Shown: piece after piece, positions 42,979 through 51,844 of the stretch
Numbering within the stretch: position 1 is the stretch's first letter
How the letters are laid out: each line of letters starts with the position of its first letter
Source of the DNA: Cytophagales bacterium
Lineage (GTDB): Bacteria > Bacteroidota > Bacteroidia > Cytophagales > Cyclobacteriaceae
Length of the DNA: 64,000 bases
Direction: 5' to 3'
Assembly (NCBI GenBank): GCA_022360015.1
Contig: JAKSDQ010000158.1
Location: forward strand, 124,001 to 188,000
Position numbers and translations under genes: made by a program
The notes under the pieces: generated by a model
What the model was told of the DNA's origin: nothing
Databases searched by the model: none
Seen by the model: only the letters and a program-made list of their open reading frames with translations

Positions 42979-44727
42979 ATGTTAAGGACATATAATTGTG
43001 GTGAGTTGAGAATTCAACATGCCAATGAAACCGTTACACTTTGCGGATGGGTGCAAAAGTTAAGGGATAAAGGGGGTATGGTTTGGGTGGATTTACGAGA
43101 CCGCTATGGAGTAACCCAGCTTATTTTTCAGGAAGGTGAAACCGCCAGAGCATTAATCAGGACCGCCAAAACGCTTGGCCGTGAATACGTAATCCAGGCT
43201 TCGGGAACGGTGGTCGAGCGTTTTGCAAAAAATGAGAACATGGCTACCGGTGAGATAGAAGTGAAAGTAAACAAATTGACTGTGTTAAACCCGGCCAAGG
43301 TTCCTCCATTCATCATTGAAGATGATACTGACGGGGGTGATGATCTTCGTATGAAATACCGGTATCTTGACCTGCGAAGAAATCCTGTAAGAAAAAGCCT
43401 GGAACTGAGGCACAGGCTCATGCAGCTAACCCGCTCGTTCCTCGACGATCAGGCGTTTATTGAGGTAGAAACGCCTGTACTGATAAAATCCACGCCCGAA
43501 GGGGCCAGGGACTTTGTGGTGCCTTCCCGAATGAATCATGGCGAATTTTATGCCTTGCCCCAGTCCCCCCAGACATTCAAGCAACTGTTGATGGTTTCGG
43601 GGTTTGACCGCTATTTTCAAATCGTTAAATGCTTCAGAGATGAGGACTTAAGGGCTGACAGGCAGCCGGAATTTACGCAAATAGACTGCGAAATGTCTTT
43701 TGTTACCCAGGAAGATGTTTTTGAAACTTTTGAAGGACTCATTAAATCCCTTTTCAAGCATATCAAAGGGATAACGTTAGAAGCTTTTCCCCGTATGTCT
43801 TACCACGAAGCTATGAAAACCTATGGTTCAGATAAACCTGACACACGGTTTGATATGAAATTTGTGGAGCTTAATAAGGTTGTCCAGGGCAAAGGTTTTA
43901 ATGTTTTCGATCAGGCTGAACTGGTGGTAGGTATCAATGCCAGTGGCTGCGCCGGTTATTCCAGAAAACAACTGGATGCCCTAACTGATTTTGTGAAAAA
44001 ACCACAGGTAGGTGCCAAAGGACTGGTGTATGTAAAATATAATTCCGATGGCAGCTTCAAATCTTCAGTGGATAAATTCTATGGTCAGGATGACTTGAAA
44101 GCCTGGGCCGAAAAGTTTGAGGCAGTTCCCGGTGATTTGATGCTGGTATTATCCGGTGACATCGATCATACCAGAAAGGCACTTTCTGAACTGCGGCTGC
44201 ACCTGGGTGACCTCCTGGAATTGAGGGATAAAGACACTTTCGCACCGCTTTGGGTGGTGGATTTTCCATTGTTGGAATGGGATGAGGAAACCCAGCGATA
44301 TCATGCCATGCATCATCCCTTCACTTCTCCCATGGCCGAAGATATACCCCTTCTGGATACTGATCCCGGGAAGGTGAGGGCCAATGCTTATGACATGGTT
44401 GTAAATGGTGTTGAATTAGGTGGCGGATCGATACGGATCCATAACCGTGACACACAACAACGCATGTTCCGGCATCTGGGGTTTTCGGAAGCAGAGGCAA
44501 AGTCCCAGTTCGGATTTTTGATGGAAGCCTTTGAATATGGGGCACCTCCACACGGAGGCATCGCCTTTGGATTTGACAGGCTTTGTGCGTTGTTTGGAGG
44601 TTCCGATTCTATCCGTGACTTTATTGCATTTCCCAAAAATAACGCAGGTCGTGATGTAATGATTGATTCTCCCTCTGTCATCGCCAAAGAACAACTGGAT
44701 GAATTAGGTATTGCACTGAAAATTTAA
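42979..44727 (+). CDS. aspS: aspartate--tRNA ligase
   Basis: Class II synthetase charging tRNA-Asp; 582 aa from ATG 42979 ([11 protein letters not shown], the typical bacterial start). The OB-fold anticodon domain is at 1-105 ([23 protein letters not shown]). Catalytic motif 2 is [18 protein letters not shown], the bacterial GAD insertion lies at about 275-410, and motif 3 is [16 protein letters not shown] near 535-550. An in-frame TTG further upstream lies before the predicted transcription start, so I do not use it. Whether it also charges tRNA-Asn cannot be told from the sequence. Confidence 0.95.
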   Translation: MLRTYNCGELRIQHANETVTLCGWVQKLRDKGGMVWVDLRDRYGVTQLIFQEGETARALIRTAKTLGREYVIQASGTVVERFAKNENMATGEIEVKVNKLTVLNPAKVPPFIIEDDTDGGDDLRMKYRYLDLRRNPVRKSLELRHRLMQLTRSFLDDQAFIEVETPVLIKSTPEGARDFVVPSRMNHGEFYALPQSPQTFKQLLMVSGFDRYFQIVKCFRDEDLRADRQPEFTQIDCEMSFVTQEDVFETFEGLIKSLFKHIKGITLEAFPRMSYHEAMKTYGSDKPDTRFDMKFVELNKVVQGKGFNVFDQAELVVGINASGCAGYSRKQLDALTDFVKKPQVGAKGLVYVKYNSDGSFKSSVDKFYGQDDLKAWAEKFEAVPGDLMLVLSGDIDHTRKALSELRLHLGDLLELRDKDTFAPLWVVDFPLLEWDEETQRYHAMHHPFTSPMAEDIPLLDTDPGKVRANAYDMVVNGVELGGGSIRIHNRDTQQRMFRHLGFSEAEAKSQFGFLMEAFEYGAPPHGGIAFGFDRLCALFGGSDSIRDFIAFPKNNAGRDVMIDSPSVIAKEQLDELGIALKI

Positions 44728-44846
44728 AGTTGCATGGCAAGGCATATGGATCAGGGGAGAGGATATATAATATAGCCCACCGGTAGCTGTTGCATAACTT
44801 AAAAATGTGCTTGTATTTTTATTTTATAGGCGAAAACGGCTGTGTG

Positions 44847-44893
44847 CCTTTGTGTCTCCGTGGTGACAATGGTTAGTCACAAAGACACAAAGG
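44847..44893. repeat. REP-like imperfect hairpin
   Basis: Outer arms CCTTTGTGTCT and AGACACAAAGG (11 bp, perfect), inner arms GTGAC and GTCAC. It lies 120 bp after aspS in an intergenic region of about 295 bp with no ORF. There is no T-run, so it is not a plain terminator. It looks like a dispersed intergenic palindrome; other copies would have to be sought in the genome. Confidence 0.55.
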
Positions 44894-45022
44894 GTCTTGT
44901 CGAAAACGTTGTGCAACACCCGCGTCCGCTTGTGCTCCCTCCCCCGGCTGTCTCTTTTTCAAATGCTTGTTCATCATCGACAAAAGGTAACCGTTGCCCG
45001 GGTTACTCTTGCAGTTGTTGTT

Positions 45023-45508
45023 TTATGTAGCAACTAAAAAGGCAGTTGCTTCTACGTCGATCGACAAAGCTCCGGTAGACAGGGTAATATTCTCCGTGGT
45101 GGTATAAACAAGGTCAAAACTTTCAGAGGTGATTTGCTTGATTTGAAAAGTGTATGTTTCAGCTAAAGCAGTTAAAACCATGGTTATCTCGGTTTCATCC
45201 GCTGATAAACTCCAGGTTCCTTCAATAGTAGTTCCCTGATCTTCAATGGTAAAAGTATTCTCCTCAAAAGTAATCGTTCCGTTTAATGGTAAATTTGCCA
45301 ATATATCACCCACGAAAGGGGCCAGTAACTGATCCGATATAGGCTCACCTAGAGTTGATGCCTGTACGTCAAATGTATTTACTCGCCATGAATGCGCCGT
45401 GATGAGTTCAATATTATTAGGCGAACTGTCGTCATCACTATCACATGCCATTAACAACAGAAATGGGAGAACATAAAAAAAGGTTTTGATCAATTGTAAT
45501 TGTGTCAT
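45023..45508 (-). CDS. lipoprotein, lipocalin-like
   Basis: 161 aa, lipobox LLMAC with Cys22, acidic linker DSDDDSSP, then a beta-rich domain (HSWRVNTFDV; GTITFEENTFTIEDQGTTIEGTWSLSADE split over strands; YTFQIKQITSESFDLVYT). The pattern resembles the lipocalin-like domains of Bacteroidota lipoproteins. No neighbour on the same strand. Function unknown. Confidence 0.72.
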   Translation of the reverse strand: MTQLQLIKTFFYVLPFLLLMACDSDDDSSPNNIELITAHSWRVNTFDVQASTLGEPISDQLLAPFVGDILANLPLNGTITFEENTFTIEDQGTTIEGTWSLSADETEITMVLTALAETYTFQIKQITSESFDLVYTTTENITLSTGALSIDVEATAFLVAT

Positions 45509-46066
45509 TTTTTAGTAACTGTTAAGGTGGTTTAAACTTCAATTTCCACTTTTATTTTGGATAGAGTAGGTAAAGGTAAATAACAAAACCAACCAACTGA
45601 AATCTCATTTAATATTTTAATAAAATAAATTAAGCATTTCAGAAAATGGAAATTTGAATATCAATGAATATGGCAAATTTTAAGACTTGAATGATTTAAA
45701 AACTGGAAAAATGTATAAAAAAACGTGATCAAGCATTTTTTTTTAGTCTTTTTGAACTTTTTGTTTGACAACTTTTATTTCAAACCTTTTCCTGCCGGCA
45801 ATTCCTGCCCTAAGCTGCCAGGTTCTTGTGGCTTCTTCTACTAACGGTAGAGACACCCGTAAAAATCATGAAAACCTTCAATATTAGCGTGAAATCATAA
45901 GCGGAACAGAACACTGGAGTACCATTTTACAAATGGATCAAATAGCTTAAAATAAGAGAATAAAATAGCTAACGATTGATTTTCTTTCTTACCGGGAGCT
46001 CGAAGATTTTTTCATTATTATTATGGAAAAAACCTGGCAAAAAGAATAACCACTAAACGACCTATC
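45509..46066. other. 558-bp intergenic stretch
   Basis: AT-rich, with A and T runs near 45715-45780. I see no ORF, RNA gene or clear promoter. It precedes a FetB pseudogene, so it may include decayed upstream sequence. Confidence 0.4.
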
Positions 46067-46543
46067 ATGAGTGACTCGATTCAAATAATACCCTTTGCCA
46101 ACCTCGTCCTGGCATTCCTGCCAGTGATTGCGGTGATTGTAATTCTATGGAAATGGAAGCTTGAGTACAAGAATGCGCTCTACGCAGTTGCACGGATGCT
46201 CATACAGCTTCTACTGATTGGTTATTTTCTGGCCTAGATTTTTGAGAGTGATGATGCCCGAATCGTTGTTGCCGTGCTGGCCGTCATGCTGTTTTCATCG
46301 AGTTAGATCGCCCTTCAGGCATCACTCATTCCCATTATAAATTCGCTTTTTGCCGTGGGACTGGTTTCCCTTCCCGGGATGATGACAGGTCAAATCCTGT
46401 CGGGTGTTTCACCCTTCATCGCTGCCAGGTATCAGATCATGGTAATGTGTATGATATTTGGTTCAGCCGGTATTTCATCGGCCGTGTTTTTGATTTTGAT
46501 TAAACATGATCTCAGACAATCATCAATCAAAAAAGGTGACTAA
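46067..46543 (+). pseudogene. FetB/YbbM-type (UPF0014) iron-export permease, broken
   Basis: From ATG 46067 one frame reads a FetB-like protein with two in-frame TAG codons (46235 and 46304). N-terminal LPVIAVIVILWKWKLEYKNALYAVARMLIQLLLIGYF and C-terminal IPIINSLFAVGLVSLPGMMTGQ belong to the same permease. About 100 central residues of the family are missing (normal length about 250 aa, here 158 codons). The 3' end overlaps the convergent carbonic anhydrase gene by 21 bp. No matching ATPase (FetA) is adjacent. Confidence 0.85.
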
Positions 46544-47278
46544 CCCGGAATCCATATCATATTTAGCACCAATTATTTTAATTTCTTTGTTATCCTCCAT
46601 CGCCTTTAAAATCGGACTTCGCTCACGGATCGCTTCAATGTTTAATTTCACATTGTTTGCAGCAACATGTGAAACAAATTCACTATTTTTAGAAGTTTTG
46701 TTACCTTCAAAGTCCTGTGATTTCTCGACAGCAGGTTTTATTTTGGTAAGCATACTGGTAATGTTACCCATCTCAACATTGTCAATAGCAGCCTTCACCG
46801 CCCCACAACTTTCATGACCCATGATCATGATAATTTTGGAACCGGCCACTTTACATCCAAATTCCATGCTGCCCAAAATATCTTCATTAATAAAATTTCC
46901 CGCTACCCTTGCCACAAAAATATCCCCTATTCCTTTATCAAAAACATCCTCTACAGGTATGCGGCTATCCAGGCATGAAAGAACCACCGCTTTCGGAAAT
47001 TGGCCATGTGTGCTTTTCCGCACCTGTTCGGCATGGTCTCTTGCCGTAAGGTCATTGTTAATGAATCTTTGATTGCCCTCCTTTAAACTTTGTATAACTG
47101 CATCAGGCGTTAGCTGGGCCTGTTCCTCCGCCGTTAAGATTTTTTCTACCAACGGTTCTATATTGGCATAAGGATTTTCGTTTACCGGTTCCTTCTCTGT
47201 TGTTTGATTTTGATTGGCGCAGGAAAACATCATTAACGTCAAAAATAGTACTCCTAGTTGTTCTAAATTTCGTTTCAT
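46523..47278 (-). CDS. beta-carbonic anhydrase, lipoprotein
   Basis: Interconverts CO2 and bicarbonate, here exported. 251 aa with lipobox MFSC (Cys20). Zinc ligands: Cys102 and Asp104 in LSCLDSRIPVE, His155 and Cys158 in MGHESCGAV. VARVAGNFINEDILGSMEFG is also typical. Periplasmic beta-type enzymes are known in Bacteroidota. Converges with the FetB pseudogene. Confidence 0.92.
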   Translation of the reverse strand: MKRNLEQLGVLFLTLMMFSCANQNQTTEKEPVNENPYANIEPLVEKILTAEEQAQLTPDAVIQSLKEGNQRFINNDLTARDHAEQVRKSTHGQFPKAVVLSCLDSRIPVEDVFDKGIGDIFVARVAGNFINEDILGSMEFGCKVAGSKIIMIMGHESCGAVKAAIDNVEMGNITSMLTKIKPAVEKSQDFEGNKTSKNSEFVSHVAANNVKLNIEAIRERSPILKAMEDNKEIKIIGAKYDMDSGLVTFFD

Positions 47279-47624
47279 CGTAATCTTTTTATGCAGACAA
47301 CAATTACTGTCTCATTTAGTTTATGGGTTTCAAACTTTTGATTTTCGTAAATCCATAATTAATTAACACCGTTTCAGTATGTTATAGCAGTTTTTTCTTA
47401 CACAAACTGTTATTCATATTGCTACACTAAGAGCGTACAAAAGATTTATACCTTATCATAGTACATGAAGCCAAAGCTTTACCAGTAGCCTGCAGCCAAG
47501 CTGCCGTTAAGACCTGAGCCTTCAGCATTTGCATAGAGCTATTTTAAGTCAACCGCGGTACGTCGGCAACATCTTTTGTCGATAAACAATTGACAACTGT
47601 GCATAACAGTGTTATGTTTGCTTT
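47279..47624. other. intergenic region between carbonic anhydrase and TetR genes
   Basis: 346 bp. Only the TetR promoter/operator at its right end is recognisable. No ORF with credible content. Confidence 0.4.
47590..47620 (+). promoter_or_regulatory. promoter and dyad before the TetR gene
   Basis: TTG at 47590-47592, 20-base spacer and TATGTTTG at 47613-47620. Between them lies ACTGT-N5-ACAGT (47596-47610), the usual place for an autoregulatory TetR operator. The ATG follows the -7 element by four bases. Confidence 0.55.
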
Positions 47625-48170
47625 ATGAAAGCTTCTAAAGCAGACATCCTGGAAAAGACCGTTCAACTGGCCGGCAACAAAGGATGGGCGGATATATCGG
47701 TCAGGGAAATATCCAAAGCCATTGGTTACAGTACCATTAAAATATATTCCGATTTTGGTGGCAAAGATAAGTTGTTGTTTGAGATTCAAAAGCAGGGGTT
47801 TGCGATGCTGGAGGAAAAGTATAAAAAAGCAATAGCTGGTCTCAGCTCACCGAAGGACAAGCTGATACGGATAAGTATCGCCCACATCCGGTTTTCCTTT
47901 GAACAACAGGCTTATTATGATTTAATGTTTTCTTTGAACGCGGCCCATTGTCAATCGGATATTGGAACCATAAAAATAAAAGTAAGCCTGGTTATCAGGG
48001 ATATTTTAAAAGAGATTACCACGAATGACAATAAAATGGCTTTTCTGCAATACTACTCGCTTATACATGGTTTTGCTATTGTCTGCAGGGAATTACCCGC
48101 TATAAAACCAAATACCCTGGATAATATGGTGAAATCCTTCATGCTAAACTTTATCAAAGGAATAGCTTAA
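47625..48170 (+). CDS. TetR/AcrR family transcriptional regulator
   Basis: 181 aa. N-terminal helix-turn-helix KADILEKTVQLAGNKGWADISVREISKAIGYSTIKIYSDFGGKDKLLFEI (two parts, residues 4-53) is the TetR DNA-binding domain. The C-terminal ligand domain resembles the TetR_C_33-type (AHIRFSFEQQAYYDLMFSL). The promoter contains ACTGT/ACAGT arms. No target gene beside it on the same strand; the target is unclear. Confidence 0.88.
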   Translation: MKASKADILEKTVQLAGNKGWADISVREISKAIGYSTIKIYSDFGGKDKLLFEIQKQGFAMLEEKYKKAIAGLSSPKDKLIRISIAHIRFSFEQQAYYDLMFSLNAAHCQSDIGTIKIKVSLVIRDILKEITTNDNKMAFLQYYSLIHGFAIVCRELPAIKPNTLDNMVKSFMLNFIKGIA

Positions 48171-48327
48171 AGATTTTGTTTGGCTCACCAGTTTCCATGA
48201 TGGTGATTTCAGGGACATTTTCAGGATGATTAATTTCATTCATTAATGGTATTAGTTGCTGAAATCCCTCCTGCGCTAATTTTCTTTCTTCATGAGTAGG
48301 CGGTAAATTCAATTTTAATTCGGACAT
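48154..48327 (-). pseudogene. truncated antitoxin/excisionase-type regulator (57 aa)
   Basis: ATG at 48327 and stop at 48154. The sequence SELKLNLPPTHEERKLAQEG and ITIMETGEPNKIF resembles the N-terminus of the antitoxin-like HTH regulators that normally continue for another 80 residues to an excisionase-type helix-turn-helix. Here the helix-turn-helix is missing and the reading frame ends inside the convergent TetR gene. Probably a remnant. The family match is from memory of the pattern, not a search. Confidence 0.38.
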
Positions 48328-48365
48328 AACTGTTATTTTTCATTTCTTTAAGTATCGCATAAAAA

Positions 48366-48396
48366 TAAGCGAAACATTTGTTATATATTTCGCTTA
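48366..48396. repeat. inverted repeat TAAGCGAAA/TTTCGCTTA
   Basis: Nine-bp perfect arms with a 13-base spacer, between the antitoxin remnant (start 39 bp away) and the MntA gene. Could be the old autoregulatory operator of the remnant antitoxin gene. Confidence 0.4.
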
Positions 48397-48564
48397 ATTA
48401 TTACATTCAATTTCTCACAAAAAAATGACTCGAAAACTGTTAAAAATACTATCTCGCATATCTCATCTGGCAAGATGTGTATTTATTTATCAAAAGCTTA
48501 GTTATCCTTATTTGTTATGTTGAAGAAGTAAAAAACATTTGAATAAAAATAATAATTTTGATTT

Positions 48565-48855
48565 ATGAGGACATTACCGGAAATAAAAACCATTTTAAGC
48601 AAGCACAAAAACCATTTATTTCGTGATTATCCGATAAAATCGATGGCGATATTTGTTTCATTTTCCAGGAAAGAGCAAAATGACTCAAGTGATCTGGATA
48701 TATTGGTCGAATTTAAAGATAAGATAGGAATTCGATTTATAGACCTGGCTGAAGAAATTGAAAATATTGTCGGATTTAAAGTTGATTTGGTTTCTAAAAA
48801 TGGGATCAAAGAAAAGTATTTACAAGCTATAGCCTCTGATTTAATTTATGTCTAG
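48565..48855 (+). CDS. MntA-type nucleotidyltransferase antitoxin, degenerate GS motif
   Basis: 96-aa minimal nucleotidyltransferase. MntA antitoxins inactivate HepT toxins by AMPylation. The family motif GSx10DxD reads here VSFSRKEQNDSSDLD: the Ser and both Asp are kept, but the Gly is Val. This may weaken nucleotide binding. The stop overlaps the HepT start by 8 bp, as in typical MntA/HepT pairs. Confidence 0.82.
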   Translation: MRTLPEIKTILSKHKNHLFRDYPIKSMAIFVSFSRKEQNDSSDLDILVEFKDKIGIRFIDLAEEIENIVGFKVDLVSKNGIKEKYLQAIASDLIYV

Positions 48856-49135
48856 TCGGGATAAACAGCTTTTATTGGAGGATATGTTACAATCTGCATT
48901 GAAGATTAAGCAATATACGCAAAACCTTGACCTTAATACTTTCATGACAGATGAAAAAACCAAAGATGCTGTTGTCCGCAATTTTGAGATAATTGGAGAA
49001 GCCGCCAACAGGATTGATCCTGATTTCAGAAGCAATAATCCCGAAATAGAATGGACGCGAATAAGAGGATTTAGAAATAGAATTGTACATGATTATTTTG
49101 GAATTGATTATGAAATTGTGTGGAAAATTATTTAG
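48848..49135 (+). CDS. HepT-like toxin (DUF86), frameshifted C-terminus
   Basis: HEPN-family RNase of 95 aa. The active motif RNRIVHDY (Rx4HxY) is intact near residues 78-85. The frame ends at TAG 49133-49135 just after VWKII. A different frame continues with LDELIEHLRTLISKTKAS up to 49188, which looks like the expected last helix, so a small deletion has shifted the frame. The catalytic residues precede the break; the toxin may be partly active or dead. Confidence 0.75.
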   Translation: MSSRDKQLLLEDMLQSALKIKQYTQNLDLNTFMTDEKTKDAVVRNFEIIGEAANRIDPDFRSNNPEIEWTRIRGFRNRIVHDYFGIDYEIVWKII

Positions 49136-49304
49136 ATGAATTGATTGAGCATCTTAGAACACTCATCAGTAAAACCAAGGCCAGTTAGTTAGTCTCAGCA
49201 GTTTACAAAATAATGAGGTCATCTTTAACCTACCACCATAACCAGGCATCTTATTTGGTGATTTACAGAACAATTCAAAAATTTTACTGCTTGCAACAGA
49301 CCAT

Positions 49305-49499
49305 TCAACCACGCTTTGGATCTTGTCCACAAAATATCCTATCCAGCTCCCGCTTTTTAACTACCAAATCCACATAAAAATCAAAAGCCCGCTCCCCAAA
49401 TTCTTTATCATTTTCCGGATGAATATTTTCAACCAGTTTCTTTTGGCGGCAGAAGTACCATTCATAAAACTCATCGGAGGTTATATATTCAAAACCCAT
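49305..49499 (-). CDS. hypothetical protein (64 aa)
   Basis: Aromatic and acidic short protein (YITSDEFYEWYFCRQKKLVE in the first part, then AFDFYVDLVVKKRELDRIF). Family not recognised. It stands alone in the damaged accessory region, so it may be a remnant of a larger gene. Confidence 0.4.
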   Translation of the reverse strand: MGFEYITSDEFYEWYFCRQKKLVENIHPENDKEFGERAFDFYVDLVVKKRELDRIFCGQDPKRG

Positions 49500-49713
49500 T
49501 TCTTTAAAATCAATGAACTGAAGTCCAGTAAGTGAGTACTGGCATCAACGGCAGCCCGATTCAGGCTGTTGATGAGTTTTAAATTTTATAATTCCGCTTT
49601 GATCAGGGTTATTGCAAGCTCAAAAGTATGATCCGTTTTTAAAAAAATTTAGATGATCAAAAAAAGAAAAATGGGGGAGCTGCGAATTGTAATCAATCAA
49701 AGAAGCCGTATAA

Positions 49714-49774
49714 GTTGGTTGTATCCAACGACATCAAATTGTAATTTTACAACCGCTCAATTGTAATCTTACAA
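49714..49774. promoter_or_regulatory. three dyads upstream of XRE regulator 1
   Basis: GTTGG-N6-CCAAC (49714-49729), TTGTAA-TT-TTACAA (49739-49752) and TTGTAA-TC-TTACAA (49761-49774). The last two are 22 bp apart, two helical turns, and end 16 bp before the -33 element. Likely operators for the XRE protein. The TTGTATCC core of the first dyad recurs before both related XRE loci. Confidence 0.55.
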
Positions 49775-49789
49775 CCACCTGTAAAGGTC

Positions 49790-49820
49790 TTTGGAACAAC
49801 CTCGGAAATTGATATATTTG
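49790..49820 (+). promoter_or_regulatory. promoter of XRE regulator 1
   Basis: TTTG (49790-49793), 19-base spacer and TATATTTG (49813-49820), a full consensus match. The ATG is four bases after the -7 element, so the mRNA is nearly leaderless. Confidence 0.7.
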
Positions 49821-49824
49821 GTTT

Positions 49825-50250
49825 ATGGAACACGAAACCAAACAACAGCCAATTAACCTGGGAAGAAAGATTATGCAGATGCGCGAGCTACTGGGTATCA
49901 GACAGGAGGCTGTAGCCGAAAAATTAGGCATAAGTCAACAGGCTGTATCTAAAATCGAGCAAAAAGAGCATGTTGACGATGTTATGCTGGATAGGGTAGC
50001 CAAGGCTCTGGGCGTTAACGCAGAAGCTATTAAAAACCTTGACGAGAAAGCCACTGTTTTCAACGTTGTCCAAAATAATTATGAAGGTGCAACGAATCAC
50101 GGAGCAGTACAGAATTATCAATGCACTTTTAACCTGCTTGATAAGTGGGTAGAAGCCATGGAAGAAAATAAAAAACTGTATGAGGAATTGCTGAAAAGTG
50201 AGCGGGAGAAGGTGACGATGTTGCAAAAACTTTTGGAAGAGCGGAAGTGA
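49825..50250 (+). CDS. XRE-family HTH regulator 1
   Basis: 141 aa. The helix-turn-helix lies at residues 13-67 (IMQMRELLGIRQEAVAEKLGISQQAVSKIEQ). A short middle region follows (VVQNNYEGATNHGAVQNYQCTF) and a C-terminal coiled helix DKWVEAMEENKKLYEELLKSEREKV. Close paralogue of the product at 62006 and of the broken copy at 54123. Operator-like dyads precede it, so it probably regulates itself. The Fic gene follows 78 bp downstream. Confidence 0.88.
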   Translation: MEHETKQQPINLGRKIMQMRELLGIRQEAVAEKLGISQQAVSKIEQKEHVDDVMLDRVAKALGVNAEAIKNLDEKATVFNVVQNNYEGATNHGAVQNYQCTFNLLDKWVEAMEENKKLYEELLKSEREKVTMLQKLLEERK

Positions 50251-50328
50251 AGTGGCTTTTTAATCATGAAATAAACAAACCCTTTCGGATATACAGGCAT
50301 TGATGTCAATTTGCTCTAAAGTGAAAAT

Positions 50329-51801
50329 ATGACAAATCAAAAAGTACATCGACTTTGGAAACATATTGAATTGAGCAATACATGGCTTCAATGTGACACT
50401 TCGACAATTGATGATTTATCACCATCCTGGTACCACCGAAGAGAGGCACTTCAAAATAATTCTCAGGAATATCAGGAGTTTATCACCGAACTGAAACGAG
50501 AACACGCCATCGAAACTGGTATCGTAGAGCGCATGTATGAACTGGAGAAGGGGATAACAGAAACTTTCATCAAGAAAGGATTTATTGAATCATATATAAG
50601 TCACAATGACACAAACGTGCCTGTTCCTAAACTTCTTGCACATTTATCGGATCATCTTAATGCCGTTGACTTTGTTTTTGATGTGGTAAAGGAAAATAGA
50701 GATTTAACAATTGGTTTCATTAAGGATCTGCATGCTCTGGTAACCCGGAATCAGGAGTATACTGAAGGTATAGACCAGTTTGGAAATAAAACTAATATAG
50801 ATCTCAGAAAAGGGGATTTTAAAATCTTTGAAAACAATCCTACCCGGGAAGATGGAATAAAAGTGATGTATTGCCCTCCGGAACATGTTCAGGCTGAAAT
50901 GGATAATCTGGTGTCAATCTATAATGAAGCCGAACAAAATAGCGTTCATCCCTTAATATGTGCAACATGGTTTCACCATGCTTTTACAACCATTCATCCA
51001 TTTCAGGATGGTAACGGTAGGGTGGCGAGACTACTGTCTAGTTTAATCCTTATTAAGCACGGACTTTTCCCATTTACAGTGCCTCGTGAAGAAGCCAAGG
51101 TTAGATATATCGACGCATTGGAAAAGGCCGATTCAGGGGATCCTCAACCATTGGTCGAATATTTTGCTGAAGTACAAAAACGACATATAGAGAAAGCCCT
51201 GAATTTAAAAGAAGTATCAAGTTCTTCTTTTGACGAAGTGGCCAATATTTTCTCAGATAGAATTGAATCCTGGCAAAGAAAGAAATTAGAGACAAGAGAC
51301 AAATTGCTGGAAGATGCTAGGGTCAGGGTTTTTGAATTCTGCCAAAAACATTTAAACATAGTTTCTGAAAAGCTAAGGACAAGGCTTAATGGAAATGCTA
51401 CTATTTCCATTGATTCATGTGCACCGGGTGAATCTGATAGACAAGAATATTTTTATGGGCAAATAATAAAGTACGCAAGAAAGTACGATTATTATTTTAA
51501 CCGGACGCTGCCTAAGGGTTGGTTGACTTTTAAAGTGGAACTGGATAGAAGTAAACGTTATCAACTTGGAATTACGTTACATCACTACGGTTATGACGAT
51601 GGAACACTTGCTATTGGCGCATTTCTGGAATATCTAAGTATTGATGATAATGATAAGCGAGTTGATTCCGCTTTACCATTGGAGATTAAACCACATGTAA
51701 TCTCTATCACAAAAGATATCGAATCAAAAGAAAAGAACATTGCGACATTCATTGAAAACGCCATTACTCAAACTATGGCTCAAATTGCAAGTGAACTATA
51801 A
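50329..51801 (+). CDS. Fic family protein
   Basis: 490 aa. The Fic core motif HPFQDGNGRVAR is complete at residues 223-234, so AMPylation (or another nucleotidyl transfer) is possible. In class II/III enzymes an inhibitory helix carries [S/T]xxxE[G/N]; the best match here is TGIVER at 63-68, where the last residue is Arg instead of Gly or Asn. The C-terminal 200 residues are helical and of unknown use. It follows an XRE gene, as some toxin-like Fic genes do, but the target is unknown. Confidence 0.88.
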   Translation: MTNQKVHRLWKHIELSNTWLQCDTSTIDDLSPSWYHRREALQNNSQEYQEFITELKREHAIETGIVERMYELEKGITETFIKKGFIESYISHNDTNVPVPKLLAHLSDHLNAVDFVFDVVKENRDLTIGFIKDLHALVTRNQEYTEGIDQFGNKTNIDLRKGDFKIFENNPTREDGIKVMYCPPEHVQAEMDNLVSIYNEAEQNSVHPLICATWFHHAFTTIHPFQDGNGRVARLLSSLILIKHGLFPFTVPREEAKVRYIDALEKADSGDPQPLVEYFAEVQKRHIEKALNLKEVSSSSFDEVANIFSDRIESWQRKKLETRDKLLEDARVRVFEFCQKHLNIVSEKLRTRLNGNATISIDSCAPGESDRQEYFYGQIIKYARKYDYYFNRTLPKGWLTFKVELDRSKRYQLGITLHHYGYDDGTLAIGAFLEYLSIDDNDKRVDSALPLEIKPHVISITKDIESKEKNIATFIENAITQTMAQIASEL

Positions 51802-51844
51802 AGACATGCCAAATAGCAGTAAGGTTACTGAAATATAAGCTCAT

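Larger units (their letters stand above)
49500..49824. other. regulatory region upstream of the first XRE gene
   Basis: 325 bp without a gene. It contains the GTTGG/CCAAC dyad at 49714-49729, two TTGTAA-N2-TTACAA dyads, and the promoter of the XRE gene; the first 200 bp show nothing. Confidence 0.5.

Noticed and set aside
44388-44694. Two minus-strand ORFs of about 92-99 codons
   Set aside because: Antisense to the class II motif region of aspS.
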